In this document: piece by piece, positions 35,561-47,400 of the stretch
Layout: every line of letters begins with the position of its first letter
Numbering within the stretch: position 1 is the first letter of the stretch
Assembly: GCA_021442155.1 (NCBI GenBank)
Contig: CM038214.1
Coordinates: 51,590,703-51,654,702 of the forward strand
Length of the DNA: 64,000 nt
Direction: 5' to 3'
From: Cymbidium sinense
Lineage: Eukaryota; Streptophyta; Magnoliopsida; Asparagales; Orchidaceae
Program-made: the position numbers and the translations under genes
Notes under the pieces: model-generated
Database searches by the model: none
What the model saw: the letters and a program-made list of their open reading frames with translations, nothing else
Told to the model about the DNA's origin: nothing

Positions 35561-35699
35561 CCTTTTACCGCCCAGAGGGGGTAAAAATGTGATATGAAAC
35601 TATGAGAGTATCATAGACCAATGAGCCAAATGTCCAAAAAGTGTTGCCTGTGTCATGAGGCACTACAGTGGATTGGTTCTTGAGATCAAGCTCACCTTA

Positions 35700-36920
35700 T
35701 GAGAAAGCATGTAGTGTCATAACTTCTGAGATGCAAAGATTAAAATTAGGCAATGTTTCTTAATAAGTGGGTAGTTTTCTTCAGCAGGGATTAGACGAAG
35801 GATGAGGTAATAGAGAGTGCTTTCCTTCCCCTTGTCGTTGTCTTGGGACAACAGAGCACTAAGAGAGTCATCCAATGTAGCAGTGTAAATGATCAATAGC
35901 TGACCCGGGATAGGGGCTACAAGAACTGGTGGCTTCACCAAGTATTCTTTGATGTCTTTGAATGCGTGCTGACACTTATCATTCCACTTATACTTAGCAT
36001 CCTTTTTGATAAGTGCTGAGAATAGCTTGTATCTCCCTGATAGGTTTGAGATAAAGCGTCTTAAATATGCTAGCCATCCTTGAAAGGATCTGAGTTAAGC
36101 TAAACTCTTAGGAGTTGACATTTCTAAAATAGCTTTAATCTTTTCAAGATCTATTTCTATTCCCCGATGTCAAACAACAAACCTAAAGAATTTGCCTGAA
36201 GCTACTCTGAATGCACAGTTCTGGGGATTCATTTTATGGTTATATTATATTAACCATTTGAAAACTACTCTCAAGTCAAAGAGGTGGTCTTCCTTTTCTA
36301 AACTCTTAACTACTAGATCATCAACATAGCACTCAACCTGATGATGGATGAGTTCATTGAAGATCTGAGTCATGGCCCATGGTAGCACCGCATTTTAAGG
36401 TTGAAAGGCATGATCCTATAATAGAGATGATCGGGGTTCAAAAGTAGTTTCTTCCATCTTCGGAGACATCTTGATTTGGTTATAGCCAGATGACCCATCC
36501 ATGAAAGAGAAGACTGCATGAGATGAGACAATGTCCACCAGTAACTCTAATATAGAAAGAGGAAACTCATCCTTAGGGCATGCCTTGTTTAAGTCCTTAA
36601 AATTGATGCAAATATGAATTTGGCCATTCTTCTTCTAATTGGGATGACACTAGCTAACCAGGTAAGATATTTTTCTTCCCTAATAAAACTAGCATCGATC
36701 AATTTCTTGACTTCAGAAATGACCTGTCATTCAATTTCTAATCGCATGCGTCTAGGAGGTTGTTTAATAGTAGTAACGTTAGGATATATTGCTAGCTTGT
36801 GGATTGCTATGTTAGGAGATAATCTAGGCATTTCTTCATAACTCCATGCAAAGTAGTCTTTAAACTCAGTCAATAGCCTAAATAAGTTATTGGCTTCTTC
36901 TTCATTCAGCAATGAACTGA
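35700..36920 (-). pseudogene. E1 reverse transcriptase relic
   Basis: Minus-strand RT in several frames. The N-terminal part at 36,727-36,912 has FKDYFAWSYEEMPRLSPNIA. The palm follows, with ACP.DEFPL, FMDG and YNQIK words near 36,480-36,600. The active-site box YVDD is intact at 36,317-36,328 (ECYVDDLVVKSLE). Thumb and connection follow, with HAFKDIKEYLVKPPVLVAP and AEENYPLIKKHCL (35,717-35,990). At least three frameshifts and several stops break it. RT copies element RNA into DNA in cytoplasmic particles. The plus frame 36,614-36,841 is a shadow. Confidence 0.88.
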
Positions 36921-37990
36921 CGCATGTCGGACGAGGATTTTCTTCTGGTCTAAGGTTGATTTCTTTAAGCTTGTTGATTATTGAATGAATCTCCTCTTCA
37001 AATTATGGTGGTGCCTTTTTGACTTGGAGATCATCTAGATCATCTGAAGTTTCTAAACACACATTCTCATAAGAGTTGGGGATGTGAGAGAAGACCCACT
37101 ATGCTGAATCCTAGTCCCGCCAAGTAATGTGTTTCCCGCTATATTATTCCATAGCTTTTGAAATATTCCAACTATTCTGACTGTGTGAGGAACTAAACCT
37201 TTCTGTATAAGATTTTGAACACAAGATAAGTAAAAGTAAAATGGTAATTTTATTAATTCTATAAAAGTATCTCCCTCAAGTCCTACATTGATCTCTGGAC
37301 TTGAGGATGATGAACCCAAAAAGAACCTCTTCTGCTTCATGTCACTAGAAGACATAGGGACTTCCTTAACTACTATACCTTCAACTTTCTTAGATGTAAG
37401 TGAGGTGAGAGCTAAGGTTCCCAACTGCTATCGAATAGTTTCACATAAACTAGATTTGAATACTTTGCTTTGCTTGGAGGCCTAGGCTTCATCTCTGGCT
37501 AGATCAAAAGTTACCTCCAATGGAAACTGCTAAGAGGGGTTGGCTGGTATACTAATCACATTGGACTCATCCTTTGATCTAGATTCCAAGTCTATATGAA
37601 TAGTAAGGGTAATCTTATGAACTAGAACATGACCTCTGTTGGCTGAAGGCCAATTAGGGGGTCTCCCTTTTCTGGAACTACCTCTATTTCTACCTCTGCC
37701 TCTACCTAGTGGAGATTGAGCCATCCTACCCACATGTCTATATGATGGAATGAACTATGGGTGGAATATAATATGTAGATCTATTTCTTCTTCAATTCCC
37801 CATTCTTGTGTACTTGGACTTTCTTTTTTTTTCTTTTCATTTTCTTTTTTCTTTTATTTTGTTTCATTTTCTTTTTCTTTTGCATTTGCATTTGGATTTT
37901 GTCCAAGTTCATGAGAAAGGGTGTTTTGAGGAAGATAGTAGGTCGCATCCTCTTTAATCTCAACCTCTCTAACTAAAAATGGCTTTTCAT
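36921..37990 (-). pseudogene. E1 protease-RT linker region
   Basis: Low-similarity sequence on minus between protease and RT. It holds an Arg/Gly-rich patch (GRGRGRNRGSS, about 37,680-37,730), a Lys-rich low-complexity run coming from a + pyrimidine tract (37,818-37,890), and a segment with FQKLWNNIAGN (37,130-37,170). The same segment in E2 (63,093-63,410) is longer and open, so E1 has lost about 120 bp near 37,090. In Ogre elements an intron lies between protease and RT; whether this region is such an intron cannot be told by eye. Confidence 0.6.
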
Positions 37991-37999
37991 CCCCATTGA

Positions 38000-38640
38000 C
38001 ATGGTACTCAATTCCATCTTTTCTAAACTTGATGCACTAATGAAGGAGGATGGAACAATCTTGTTCTGATGTATCCAATGCCTACCAGCAAAGCTATGAA
38101 TGAAGTATTCAAATCAATGATGTAGAACTTGGCTTCAGTCTTCCAGTCACTGATCTCCAATGGTAACACAATAGAACCTAAAACTCACTCACCTTGATCA
38201 TTGAATCCTCTCAACATCATTCTATCTCCTCGAAGCATAAAGATGTTGATCTTCAAATAGGCAAGGATCTTTGGACTCATAAAGTTTACTGATGCACTTA
38301 CATCCATGAGAACCCTAGCAAATCTAAACCTATCCATGTCGACTATAATTTATAGGGGACTATTGTGCTCCAAGTTCCCTAATAGAAGGTCTTCATCTGT
38401 GAAGGTGATCCCTTGGGCTTTTTTTTCATAGTGTGCTTCCTCACCTATATCGATCAACTGAGCTAAGCATATTTCAAGATCAAGGAGGGCCTTGATTTTT
38501 GATTCCCTCATCTCTTTGGATAAGACAAGGGTATCATATATGCTTAGCTTAGATGACAGCTTTCTTAGATGAGAAAGAACATTGTAGTCCACCTTCGGCT
38601 GGTCTTCCACAAGCATATCCAAGGGTGGAGAATTTTATGG
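38000..38640 (-). pseudogene. E1 aspartic protease relic
   Basis: The pre-protease segment is open at 38,350-38,622 (YNVLSHLRKLSSKLSIYD..., then ITFTDEDLLLGNLEHNSPL), a typical lead-in for this group. The protease follows in the next frame: FARVLMDVSASVNFMSPKIL, MMLRGFNDQGE, stop, then VLGSIVLPLEIS. The catalytic motif, normally D-(S/G)-G-(S/A), reads D-V-S-A here, so one Gly of the active-site turn is lost. A stop follows the GFNDQG block at about 38,190. The enzyme would cut the Gag-Pol polyprotein. Confidence 0.8.
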
Positions 38641-39321
38641 AAGGGCTTCTCGATCTTCAGTAGCAATGACTTATTTCTCTCTATCTAGAGCAGCTTCCCT
38701 AGAAGGTAGAACTTTGCCACTACGGAGGTTAACTTCGATAATCTCTTAAAGTAAGGTGGTGGGAAGTTCTACCTGCACTTCAGGCTCATCTACAGCTTCT
38801 GCAATGTGACTCTCAAAATCAGATGATTTTATGTCTATCTTAAGAGGTGAACCTACAATATTTAGAGTTGAAAAGTCCAACTCTGAATCAAAAAGTAGAA
38901 GATCAGAATTATTATAGTCAATTAGACTTGAAGAGTTATATTTAGGAATAAAATAAAACAACTCATCAGAAGAGACATAAATGTAATTCAAATCAACTTT
39001 ATCCTTCAATTTCTTGGAAGTATTTGGGGGTACAAAGGAGAAATCAAGTATAGTAAGTGGAGTAACGGATTTGATGCCCTTATCTGCTGATATAAGAGTT
39101 CTACTAGTAAAAGAAACAAAAGAGCTAGATGAAATGGTAGAAGTTGCTGGTGTGGAAGCTGCAACTGAAGGTTGGAGTCTGGACACGGTCGATCACTGTA
39201 CTAAGGGGCTATCCCAAGCTGACACATGCTACTACTGCTGCTAAGCTCCCACTTTCCTAGAGTTGGCATTGACAACTTGCAAACCTTCCTTGGTGTTGGA
39301 GGTTTGAGCTGACTCAGACAC
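38641..39321 (-). pseudogene. E1 gag-protease spacer with Ser/Thr-rich open frame
   Basis: An open frame of 146 codons at 38,746-39,186 (minus) encodes a Ser/Thr-rich then acidic segment (STISSSSFVSFTSRTLISA, later SSDELFYFIPKY and SELDFS). I do not recognise a domain. It lies in element sense between the gag zinc-knuckle region and the protease, so it is most likely a polyprotein spacer. The overlapping plus frame 39,014-39,244 is a shadow. Confidence 0.5.
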
Positions 39322-40640
39322 CTACAAGGAAAGCTTCTCGATCTTCTGAATTATTTTCTTAGAGGTTTTAGATAAGGAAATGTCCCAACCTTCTTTGGTT
39401 TTGGTAGGATTACTTGTATACCCAAGGATTACTATAATGGAACTAGAAGGTTGTTCCACATGGTATTCCTTTGGGATAACGACAGCACCAATCTTGAAAC
39501 TTTGTTCAAGCCAATCCTTGAATGTAAAGCAATCCTCCAAACTGTGCCCTAGCATACAGTGGTAAGGGCAACAGTTTGGATCATGACTTTTTCCTACTTC
39601 CTCCAGTCTCCTAGGCTTGGGTAGCTAAAAATCAAGTTTCTAGAAGAGATTCTTAAGATTTTCTTAATTACCTCCCTCTTAAAAGAATAAGGTTTGTTTA
39701 ACCTATCTAAAAATGTAGGTGGACCATAGCTACCTGGTGGTGGATATGCATGCCACTACTGGTGGTGGTATGGCCGAGGCGGTGGCTGTGCTGGCTGTTG
39801 AGCCTGCGGTGGAGGCCAATATGGCTGCCTCGATGGTGGTAAAGGAGGTGGAGGTTGCTGAGGTCATGGTTGCCCAAATTGATCTCTAGCTGGCTACTTC
39901 CCCTTGTTAACCACTACTACTACTCCAGGTTTCTTTTCATAGACCTTTTGGGATTTCTGCTTGGGCAACGAATCTGGAAAAGGCAACTATTTAGCCTCTC
40001 CTTGTAGACTAGCTGTCTTATTGATTAGCTTCTCAAAAGTCTTTATGGTGAAGTTCTTATGCATGAAGTTGACTGAGCCATGGATATTCTTCAAGAGAAT
40101 CTCAATGGCATGCTGTTCAGACAGCTATGGTTCACACTTCATACTCAGGTTACGCCATCGAAGAATATAATCATAAGTGACTCACCGGAGTGCTGTTGGG
40201 CTATAATGAGATCACTTACAGTAACCCTTTGCTGAGCTCCAGCAACTCTCTTGATGAAGAGTTGCTCTGACTCAGCAAATATCTTAACTGAACCGTTGGG
40301 AGATTAGCATACCAATCAAAAGTAATACCCACTAGGCTACTGACGAAGAGTCTAAAGAGTAAAGTGTCACTGCCACCTATGTTGCAATAACTAGCCTTGA
40401 AGTGAGCTATATGCTACCTCAGATTCCCACTTCCATCAAAAATTTTGAAGCAAGGAGGAATGAAACCCTTGGGATACTGGATAGTATTAAATTCTTCTAG
40501 GTATGGTCTACCCTTTGGAACTAATGATCCTTCCTTGGCTTGAGCCAAAACTTCTTTCACCTATTGCTCAACCATGAATTTTAGATTTTTTTTTTATGTA
40601 TGGAGGTACTATCCACTACCTTCCTATACAAACTAGTGCT
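39322..40640 (-). pseudogene. E1 gag relic (capsid and nucleocapsid parts)
   Basis: The capsid-type Gag core on minus has EEFNTIQYPKGFIPPCFKI, a stop after NLR, HIAHFKASYC, then LFRLFVSSLVGITFDWYANL. The last matches the 'G.A..WY.NLP' signature of plant Gypsy Gag (about 40,290-40,530). Downstream is a Pro/Gln-rich stretch (39,740-39,880). A zinc-knuckle-like block follows, CCPYHCMLGHSLEDCFTFKD (about 39,510-39,580), typical of Tat-type Gag, then the open piece to 39,322. The stop after NLR is TAG where CAG (Gln) would fit. Gag forms the particle shell and packages RNA. The plus frames 39,380-39,565 and 39,961-40,170 are shadows. Confidence 0.83.
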
Positions 40641-42340
40641 AGCTTACTCAACGAGAGGTAAAGTCTTAACGGTCAAGACATGCCAGCAGCCGATATCCAT
40701 ACTAGGATGAACTAGGGCTTGCTTCAAGCACGATGTCTAACAAGTCCCGCAACCGCGTGCCATCCTATCAATCTACTTGTCCTTCTACCTTAACTGAAGT
40801 TAGAGGTGATGGGATGATTCTGTGGTGTCTCCTTAATCAAACTCATTACCTTCCATGGCCTGTTGCTCCTTAAGAAGAGATCCTCAGGTATCGACCATGC
40901 ATACTCTAGCTGAATCCCCCATAAAGTCATCTTCATTAGGATCAAAGTTAACTCTTTCTTCATCAGACCAAGCATACCCTAATATCTCCTTCTTCTCCAT
41001 AAAATAGTGTGCAATTATCTCATCTAAGGATTAATCTAACTCAATAGGTACAAATAGTTTGGGCTGACCGATGTGATCGCTATCATGCACTGAGAGGCAC
41101 TAGACCTCGCTTGTAGCTGGGGAGTCAATTCTATGCGGACTGTACTCACTAGAAGAATGATACTCTTGATTTATATTGGTTGTAATAAGGGTAACAATCC
41201 TAGGATGATCCTTTACCCCTACTGCAACTGAACTGTCATCTGGAATATCCATGATAACTATAACCATCTTCGCATCCAACTGTATGGTGGAGTCGGTGAA
41301 GGAACGACCACAATGCTCCGGGGTCACCACTCCTTCTACACCACCACTGGGGTAGAAGGTCGAGTAGGAGAGCTCGGCCCTATCGTAATGGGTGATGTAG
41401 TAGGAGTAAGATCCATTGTCCATAGCCAAATCACCAACGGGGTACATTTTTCCTTAGATGTGGCCTTCATGGCCTTAGATGGAATGGGATATAAAACCTC
41501 GCAAGCAATATCGTACATGGGTGAGTGGTGTGGAGACACCGACTCTCTTTATAAGAACCGGCCTCGCGTGATGGCTAGTTCCCAAAGGAGAATACTATCG
41601 ATGGTGGCGTAGCACGTGTTTGAAAATCAACCAAATAGAAGTGATTGACAAATAACCTCTATCGCTTCATGCTAGTAATGTGAGTATGGGCCTCACCTCC
41701 TCTGATGAATATTCCTCCTATGTTATGGGGATGATTGAAGATCAACTGCACCTGAGACCAGATGCCGCCTACTTAGCATAGAACTGAGGAAGGCCTCATA
41801 CACCTCCTACTCCTAAAACTACTGCTGTGGGTGACCACCAAGAAGGTGATGAACTATCCTCTACATCCTCTCTATCTGATCTTGAGAGATAAAAACTTTT
41901 TCAAATGAGGTGAAGTGATCATGGTAGACTCATCCATGGCTTATCTAGCTACTACCTCTAGCCTGCTATCTGGTATGGAACCCAATATAGTTCTTGTTCA
42001 ATTTGATGCAAGACAATGAGAGGAGCTAATCTCATATTCAAATGTGGGGAGGCAAGCTTGAAACCAGGGATTTTTACATTTGGAGTACAGATGGAATGAA
42101 AGTGCTAGCCCACACTGGGGCAACATGGGTAACTTTAGGATGAACTACAACTACAACCTGATATTTTGCATTTAAAATCAGATAATAAAAGTATGTGATA
42201 ATCATAACTTTCCTCTTAGTGAGGAGATATCTGAATGAAAAAATGACCAATGACCATGTTGACTATGGTGAGGGGAATGCCTCACAAGTGATCTCAAATC
42301 CTAACAAAGTAGATCAAGGGGTCAAGTTGGTTTTGTTTTG
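40641..42340 (-). other. E1 region before gag; two unrecognised sense frames
   Basis: Minus-strand open frames at 41,100-41,447 (115 codons) and 40,790-40,975 (61 codons) lie in element sense upstream of the gag core. The first has no motif I know and is Ser/Thr/Tyr- and Asp-rich. They may be the N-terminal part of gag or remains of the extra ORF found before gag in Ogre elements. The second reads MLGLMKKELTLILMKM and looks like a frame-shifted acidic stretch. Plus frames here (41,313-41,612) lack support. No repeat structure was seen. Confidence 0.4.
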
Positions 42341-44140
42341 TTTTGAAAGTTTTGAATTTTACTTAGTAAATTTAGTATGCTAAGTGAAGTAAAAGTGATT
42401 GTTTTTTTTTTGAAAATTTATTTTGTTTTGATTTTTGGAAAAATTTAAATTATTTAATAAATTTGGTATGCAAAGAACCCAAGTGTATTTTATTTAATTT
42501 GAAAATATGATTCTTAGCAAATTTAAGTATGCTAAAAAATCCTAAGTGTTTCATTTATTTGGTTTTAATTTTTGAAAACGGTAGGATCCTTTAGCAAATT
42601 TGGTATCCTAAGGGGATCCCAAGTGTTTTGTTTTATTTTTGAAGTGTTTGAAATTGGAGATTTTACCATTAGCAAATTTGGTATGCTAAAGATGAAATCC
42701 CACTTGGTTTTGTGAAATGTAAATTTCACTTAGCAAATTTGTGTATGCTAAATGAAATTCCAAATGGTGTGTTTAAAATTTTGATTCTATTTTTGGTTTT
42801 GAAAAATGGAAGCTTCTCCTTAGCAAATTTGGTATGATAAGGGAAAAAGTTCGAAAAGGTGTTTGAAAATTCTGAGTTTTGGATTTGGAAGCTTTACTTA
42901 ACAAACTTGAGTATGTTAAATAAAGTTCCAAATATTATTTGAAAACTTTGAATTTTGGATTTGGAGACTTCACTTAAAAAATTTGGGTATCTTAAGTGAG
43001 GTTCCAAAGTGTGTTTTGAAAATTTTAAAATATAATTGTTTATTTTGATTTTGGATTTTGACACTTCACTTAGCAAATTTGATTATGCTAAATGGAGTTC
43101 CAAATGTGTTTTGAAATTTTTTTGAAATATGATTGTTGATTTTGATTTTAGATTTGGAAACTTCACTTAGCAAATTTGATTATGCTAAATTGAGGTCCAA
43201 ATGTGTTCAAAAATTTTTGGATTTTGAATTTAAAGACTTAACTTAAAAAATTTGGGTATGTTAAGTGAGGTTCCAAATGTGCTTAGAAAATTTTTGAAAT
43301 ATGATTGTTGATTTTGATTTTAGATTTGGAAACTTCACTTAGCAAATTTGATTATGCTAAATGGAGTTCCAAATGTGTTTGAATATTTTTGGATTGAATT
43401 TGGAGGCTTCACTTAACAAATTTGGGTATGTTAAGTGAGGTTCCAAATGTGCTTAGAAATTTTTTTGAAATATGATTGTTGGATTTTTAATGTTTTGAAA
43501 AGAGGACTTCAATTCAACAAATTTAAGTATGTGGAATGGAGATCAATTTTATTTTTGAAACATGGAATTTTTATTTTGTGTGTGATTGTCACTTTTTGAA
43601 AGAGAGGAATTCCAACTTAAAACATATGTGGGATATGTTAAAGTGGGATTTCCTAAATGATATTTATTTTTGGTTGAGAATGAAATCTTCATTTAATAAA
43701 TTTGAGTATATTAAATGAAGGTATTCATGTCAGCTTTTTGAAAAGTTTTATTTTGTTAGGAAATGAACTTTCCATTCAATAAGTGTGAATGTATTGAATA
43801 GAAGAATTCATGTGTGCTTTTTTGAAAATTGTTATGATTGTGATTGTGATTTTTTGGAAAAGATGATTTGTTCATTTATTTTGAAAATGAAATCTTCATC
43901 AAAGTGAATTGATGAGGATATTCATTTGTGCTTTTGGAAAATGTTGTTAGTTTTACTTTTGAAAATCCGTACATGTAACAATTATGAGAATTTTTAAATG
44001 AGGGTGATAAAATTTTATGGAAAATATTTTATTAAGTGCAATTTTGAGAAGGTGCTTTTGAAAAGCAATGTTCTTTGTAGAAGATTTATTATTTTTAGGA
44101 TGAACCTTTCCTTATCATATAAATGATAAGGAGGATGTCT
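42341..44140 (-). repeat. E1 leader: ladder of covarying hairpins
   Basis: About 18 inverted repeats, centres roughly 60-150 bp apart. The usual form is a left arm, a 10-nt loop near AATTTGRNTA, and the matching right arm. Examples: TTAGCA with TGCTAA (42,514-42,519 with 42,530-42,535; 43,167-43,172 with 43,183-43,188; 43,339-43,344 with 43,355-43,360). CACTTAACA with TGTTAAGTG (43,410-43,418 with 43,429-43,437). CTTCATTTAATA with TATTAAATGAAG (43,687-43,698 with 43,709-43,720). ATTCAATA with TATTGAAT (43,774-43,781 with 43,792-43,799). Stems change but stay paired. Outer arms often extend to GGA..CTTCAC and GTGAGGTTCC. No coding signal was found; the small frames 42,894-43,076 (minus) and 43,536-43,718 (plus) are chance. 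Confidence 0.82.
44109..44132 (-). other. Strong leader stem-loop 1
   Basis: A perfect 10-bp stem: TCCTTATCAT (44,109-44,118) and ATGATAAGGA (44,123-44,132), loop ATAA. It lies about 250 bp from the PBS-like site. It is not an obvious member of the ladder because the loop is 4 nt and unrelated. Confidence 0.65.
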
Positions 44141-44178
44141 TTAAGATGTTTCTTCTTATTTTAGATCTTCTCATTTTA

Positions 44179-44200
44179 CCCATTGGAGTAACCCAATGGG
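44179..44200 (-). other. Strong leader stem-loop 2
   Basis: CCCATTGG (44,179-44,186) pairs with CCAATGGG (44,193-44,200) over 8 bp with a 6-nt loop. Weaker pairing extends into TTTTAC and GGTTTTA on either side. About 180 bp from the PBS-like site. Confidence 0.6.
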
Positions 44201-44380
44201 GGTTTTAAGACCAACAAGGAATGCAGTCCTAAAACCTAAGGATGTTGGCTAACTCAACTCAAGAATGAAATGAGGTAAGTGGCAAGGGAAAGAAGGATAG
44301 TCTTTGATTCATACCAAAGTATAAATCCACTATCGATACTCAAAGAAAACAATCATTTACCAAAGATGGAGAGAGGAACC

Positions 44381-44399
44381 ATCCCCAGCGGAGTCACTA
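44381..44399 (-). other. Candidate primer binding site of E1
   Basis: Minus reads TAGTGACTCCGCTGGGGAT, about 8 bp inside the end of LTR B. A GACTC(C/T)GCTGGGGA block just after the 5' LTR is something I recall from several plant Gypsy elements. I cannot name the tRNA. The first base or two of the usual TGG appear mutated. Confidence 0.55.
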
Positions 44400-44407
44400 A
44401 AAAAATT

Positions 44408-47400
44408 AGTGGAGAAAAATCTGTGGAGAGGGAGTCACCTTCCAAATCTATTAGTGAGAAATAAAAGAGGCAACACCCTATATAAAAATTCATCTTCATA
44501 AGATGCCACACAAAACCATAGATGTACTTATTCAGGTGATCAGATACATCATCAAGGAAATAGTGTACTATCTTGAAAGACAGAAGTCATTATCTTTTAA
44601 TGCAACCAATCACCTCAATAAGGAATCTTAAGGATGATGGGTCTGCATATGTACCAGAGATTCTTTCCCTACTTTACATGGAAAAGTAAAGCAGAGTTTA
44701 TTTTAAAAAGAGTTCTTTAAATTCCCTACAGGGGCAAGCCCCTATAGTTAATTACATCCTAAGTGACAGGATCCCTTAGGAAAACTCTCAATTTAGGTAA
44801 ATAATCATTGTCTTTGAAGATTTCAATAGGAAAGGACTATCAATTGACTGGTTTATGTTTGAAAGATTAAATGGGGATTGATCAAAAGTTTCCACCAAGG
44901 GGATTGATCAAATCCTAAATTTAATGCAATTCAAATTTCATTTTTTTTTTTGGATAATTATTTTGACACAAGCTAATATGATTTTTATGACTAATGCATC
45001 AGAAATCAGACTATTGGTTAAAATCAGCAATAAGGGAGGAGGAGAGTTTCCACCAAGGCCCTCAAAGGTCAAGTTGGGTTCTCTGGCAAAGGTGGAAGCC
45101 CTACAATCAAGAGTGAAATAAGATGCATTTGTGCATGATATTATAAAGAAATGCTCATCCAACTAAGGGGTTGTTAATTCTTTAATCTTGAATTTAAAAC
45201 CTAAGCCATAAGTGAGGTTATGAGTTGTTTATTTTTAATTTGAGTTGTTAAGTTGGGTAAAAGAAATATTTTTCTCTAAAGAGACTAATCCACATCCAAG
45301 CCACACATAAAGTAAGGAAGAAACTAGGAAAATCATGCCACTTAATGAAAAAGCTAAATAAATCATCAATCAATTTATAAACCTAATCGCAAAAAGAATA
45401 AGTGGCCATTTCTGGACGAGCACCACCAGACAAACCCAAAAATATCAAATACGGGTAGATGAGCTCTACCCTTATACAACTCGAATTACAAATGAATATT
45501 ACATTTAAGCAAAGGAATTCATTATTATGGGGTCTTCAAGCTTTATTCTTCTTTCTTCTCTTTCTTCTTTTCTTTTCTTTCTTCTTTTCTTCTTTAGTTC
45601 TTCCTTTGGATGGTTGGAAGGTGGATGCTCCAAGGATTCACATGTGCATAAGATAAGATCTTATGACCAATGTTCATCCTAATCCCTCTAACAGATCATT
45701 CCAAAATCCTAATTATATAATTTTTTACATGAAAAGGAAAAGTAGAAATCTAACTAACACCTGCAAAATAAAGGTTAGTTATATCACACCACACAAATCC
45801 CAAGCATGTATATTAGACTTATCACCTCACACATGGGTGACTAAGTTCATCTGGCCTATGGATTATGCTTAGGGTTATAAAGCACCTACAAGCAAAAGCA
45901 TTTATATTTTTATTTATGATAGCACCCCTTTAGCACAATCTCTTGCAGAAAAGAATAGTTAGACTAAGCACATCCTACCATTCATTCTATGAGCATACAC
46001 CCTAACATCCAGTCAAAAACATATATCACAAAATAAAATAAACACCAAATCATGCACCGACATAACCTAAGGCTAGAAGTGGTGACTTAGGCTAATGTGT
46101 GTGCTTTGATGGCTTCTGTGGTATGCTTACCTATGGCTTTAGGTTTAAATTATGTAAGTGTGAAGGACATTTCAACTTAGATAAGGGTTTCATTAAAGTT
46201 ATTTAAGTATTTTGGGTTAATTTTATTTCATATTTTGATTTGGTTTAAGTGAAACCGATAAGTAATTACTAAGTTATGAAGAGAATGAAAGAGAAGAGAA
46301 CTTCTTTTTCCTTCCCTAAGCTTAAGTAATTTTCTAAAGTAGGTTCACATTTTAGTTTCATTTAGGTAAATGTTTAAATTACATCTTTTAATCAATCCTA
46401 AGTTTAGATAAACTCTAAATAAACCTATTAAAAAAGAAATACATTTTAAGATTTAATAAAATGAATCAAAATTCACATAACACACATTACTTCATTTCTT
46501 TCCCAACATATATAACATGCATATGGATGGACCCTAAGAATATCTATACATACAAATGAGAGTAGTTAACACACTTTATGATGCATGCTAAGTAATCTAT
46601 TTAAGAAAATTTATAAGTTGAATATGCATGATTTTTCTTAAGTAGAAAAGGTTTTCCTTATATAAGTTTTCACATACATACATGAAACTAGGAAATGCAT
46701 AAGTGTACAACGCCATTGTTAAGAAGAAGTGTAAGGTACAAGACCTACTTAGGGCTACTTAAAGCCTTGCAATCTTGGGGTTGTCCAGACTAATATACCA
46801 CTTTCCTTAAATACAAACATGTATATAAGATAAATGAAATAGAAAAGGAAAAATGCAAAAGTTGTTTAATAGACTTATTTTATTTATGAAATTTATTTAT
46901 GTATGTGTAGATAACTCTTCTTAGTTGGTAGCATAGGGATGAATAGGATATGAAATTAGGAGAGCATTAGGTCCTTTTCAATTGAACCTTATATGTCACC
47001 AAAATTTCTATTCAAAACTATGCCAACATAAGAAAGAAAGGAAACTTATACTAAGCGTAACTTTATAATACTTCACATGCAAGCTTATAATTAAACTATA
47101 AGTAGCATAATTTTAGATTTGATATTTCATTTATAAGTTTTGAAAATAATTTAGATTTAGTAGTGATAATAGCCACTCATATTTTATTTTAGCCAACACA
47201 TGCACATTTGACATGAAGTAAACAATTTTATTTTTAAAATTTGAAACATGAAATTATGAATGCATGAAGTCACATGGCATAAACCTTAACATGTTGGAAA
47301 AGTTCCAAAGAAATGAAATCATGTAAACCAAGTCACTTTACTTAAGTCTTAAATACATTCTTATAGAATAAGAAAATTTAGAACAAATCAAAGTCAATTT

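Noticed and set aside
37781..37963. Lys-rich minus frame as a nuclear localisation domain
   Set aside because: It comes from a CT-rich low-complexity tract and is not shared in a comparable form with E2.
41313..41612. 99-residue plus frame as an antisense gene
   Set aside because: It overlaps minus frames in element sense, shows no motif, and no promoter or signal supports it.
42361..43919. CRISPR array
   Set aside because: The repeats are spaced and palindromic, but the spacers are themselves related, the repeats diverge, the setting is a plant retroelement, and there are no cas genes.
42361..43919. A string of MITE insertions
   Set aside because: The units are too short (about 24-40 bp), evenly spaced and gradually diverging, and no target-site duplications were seen.
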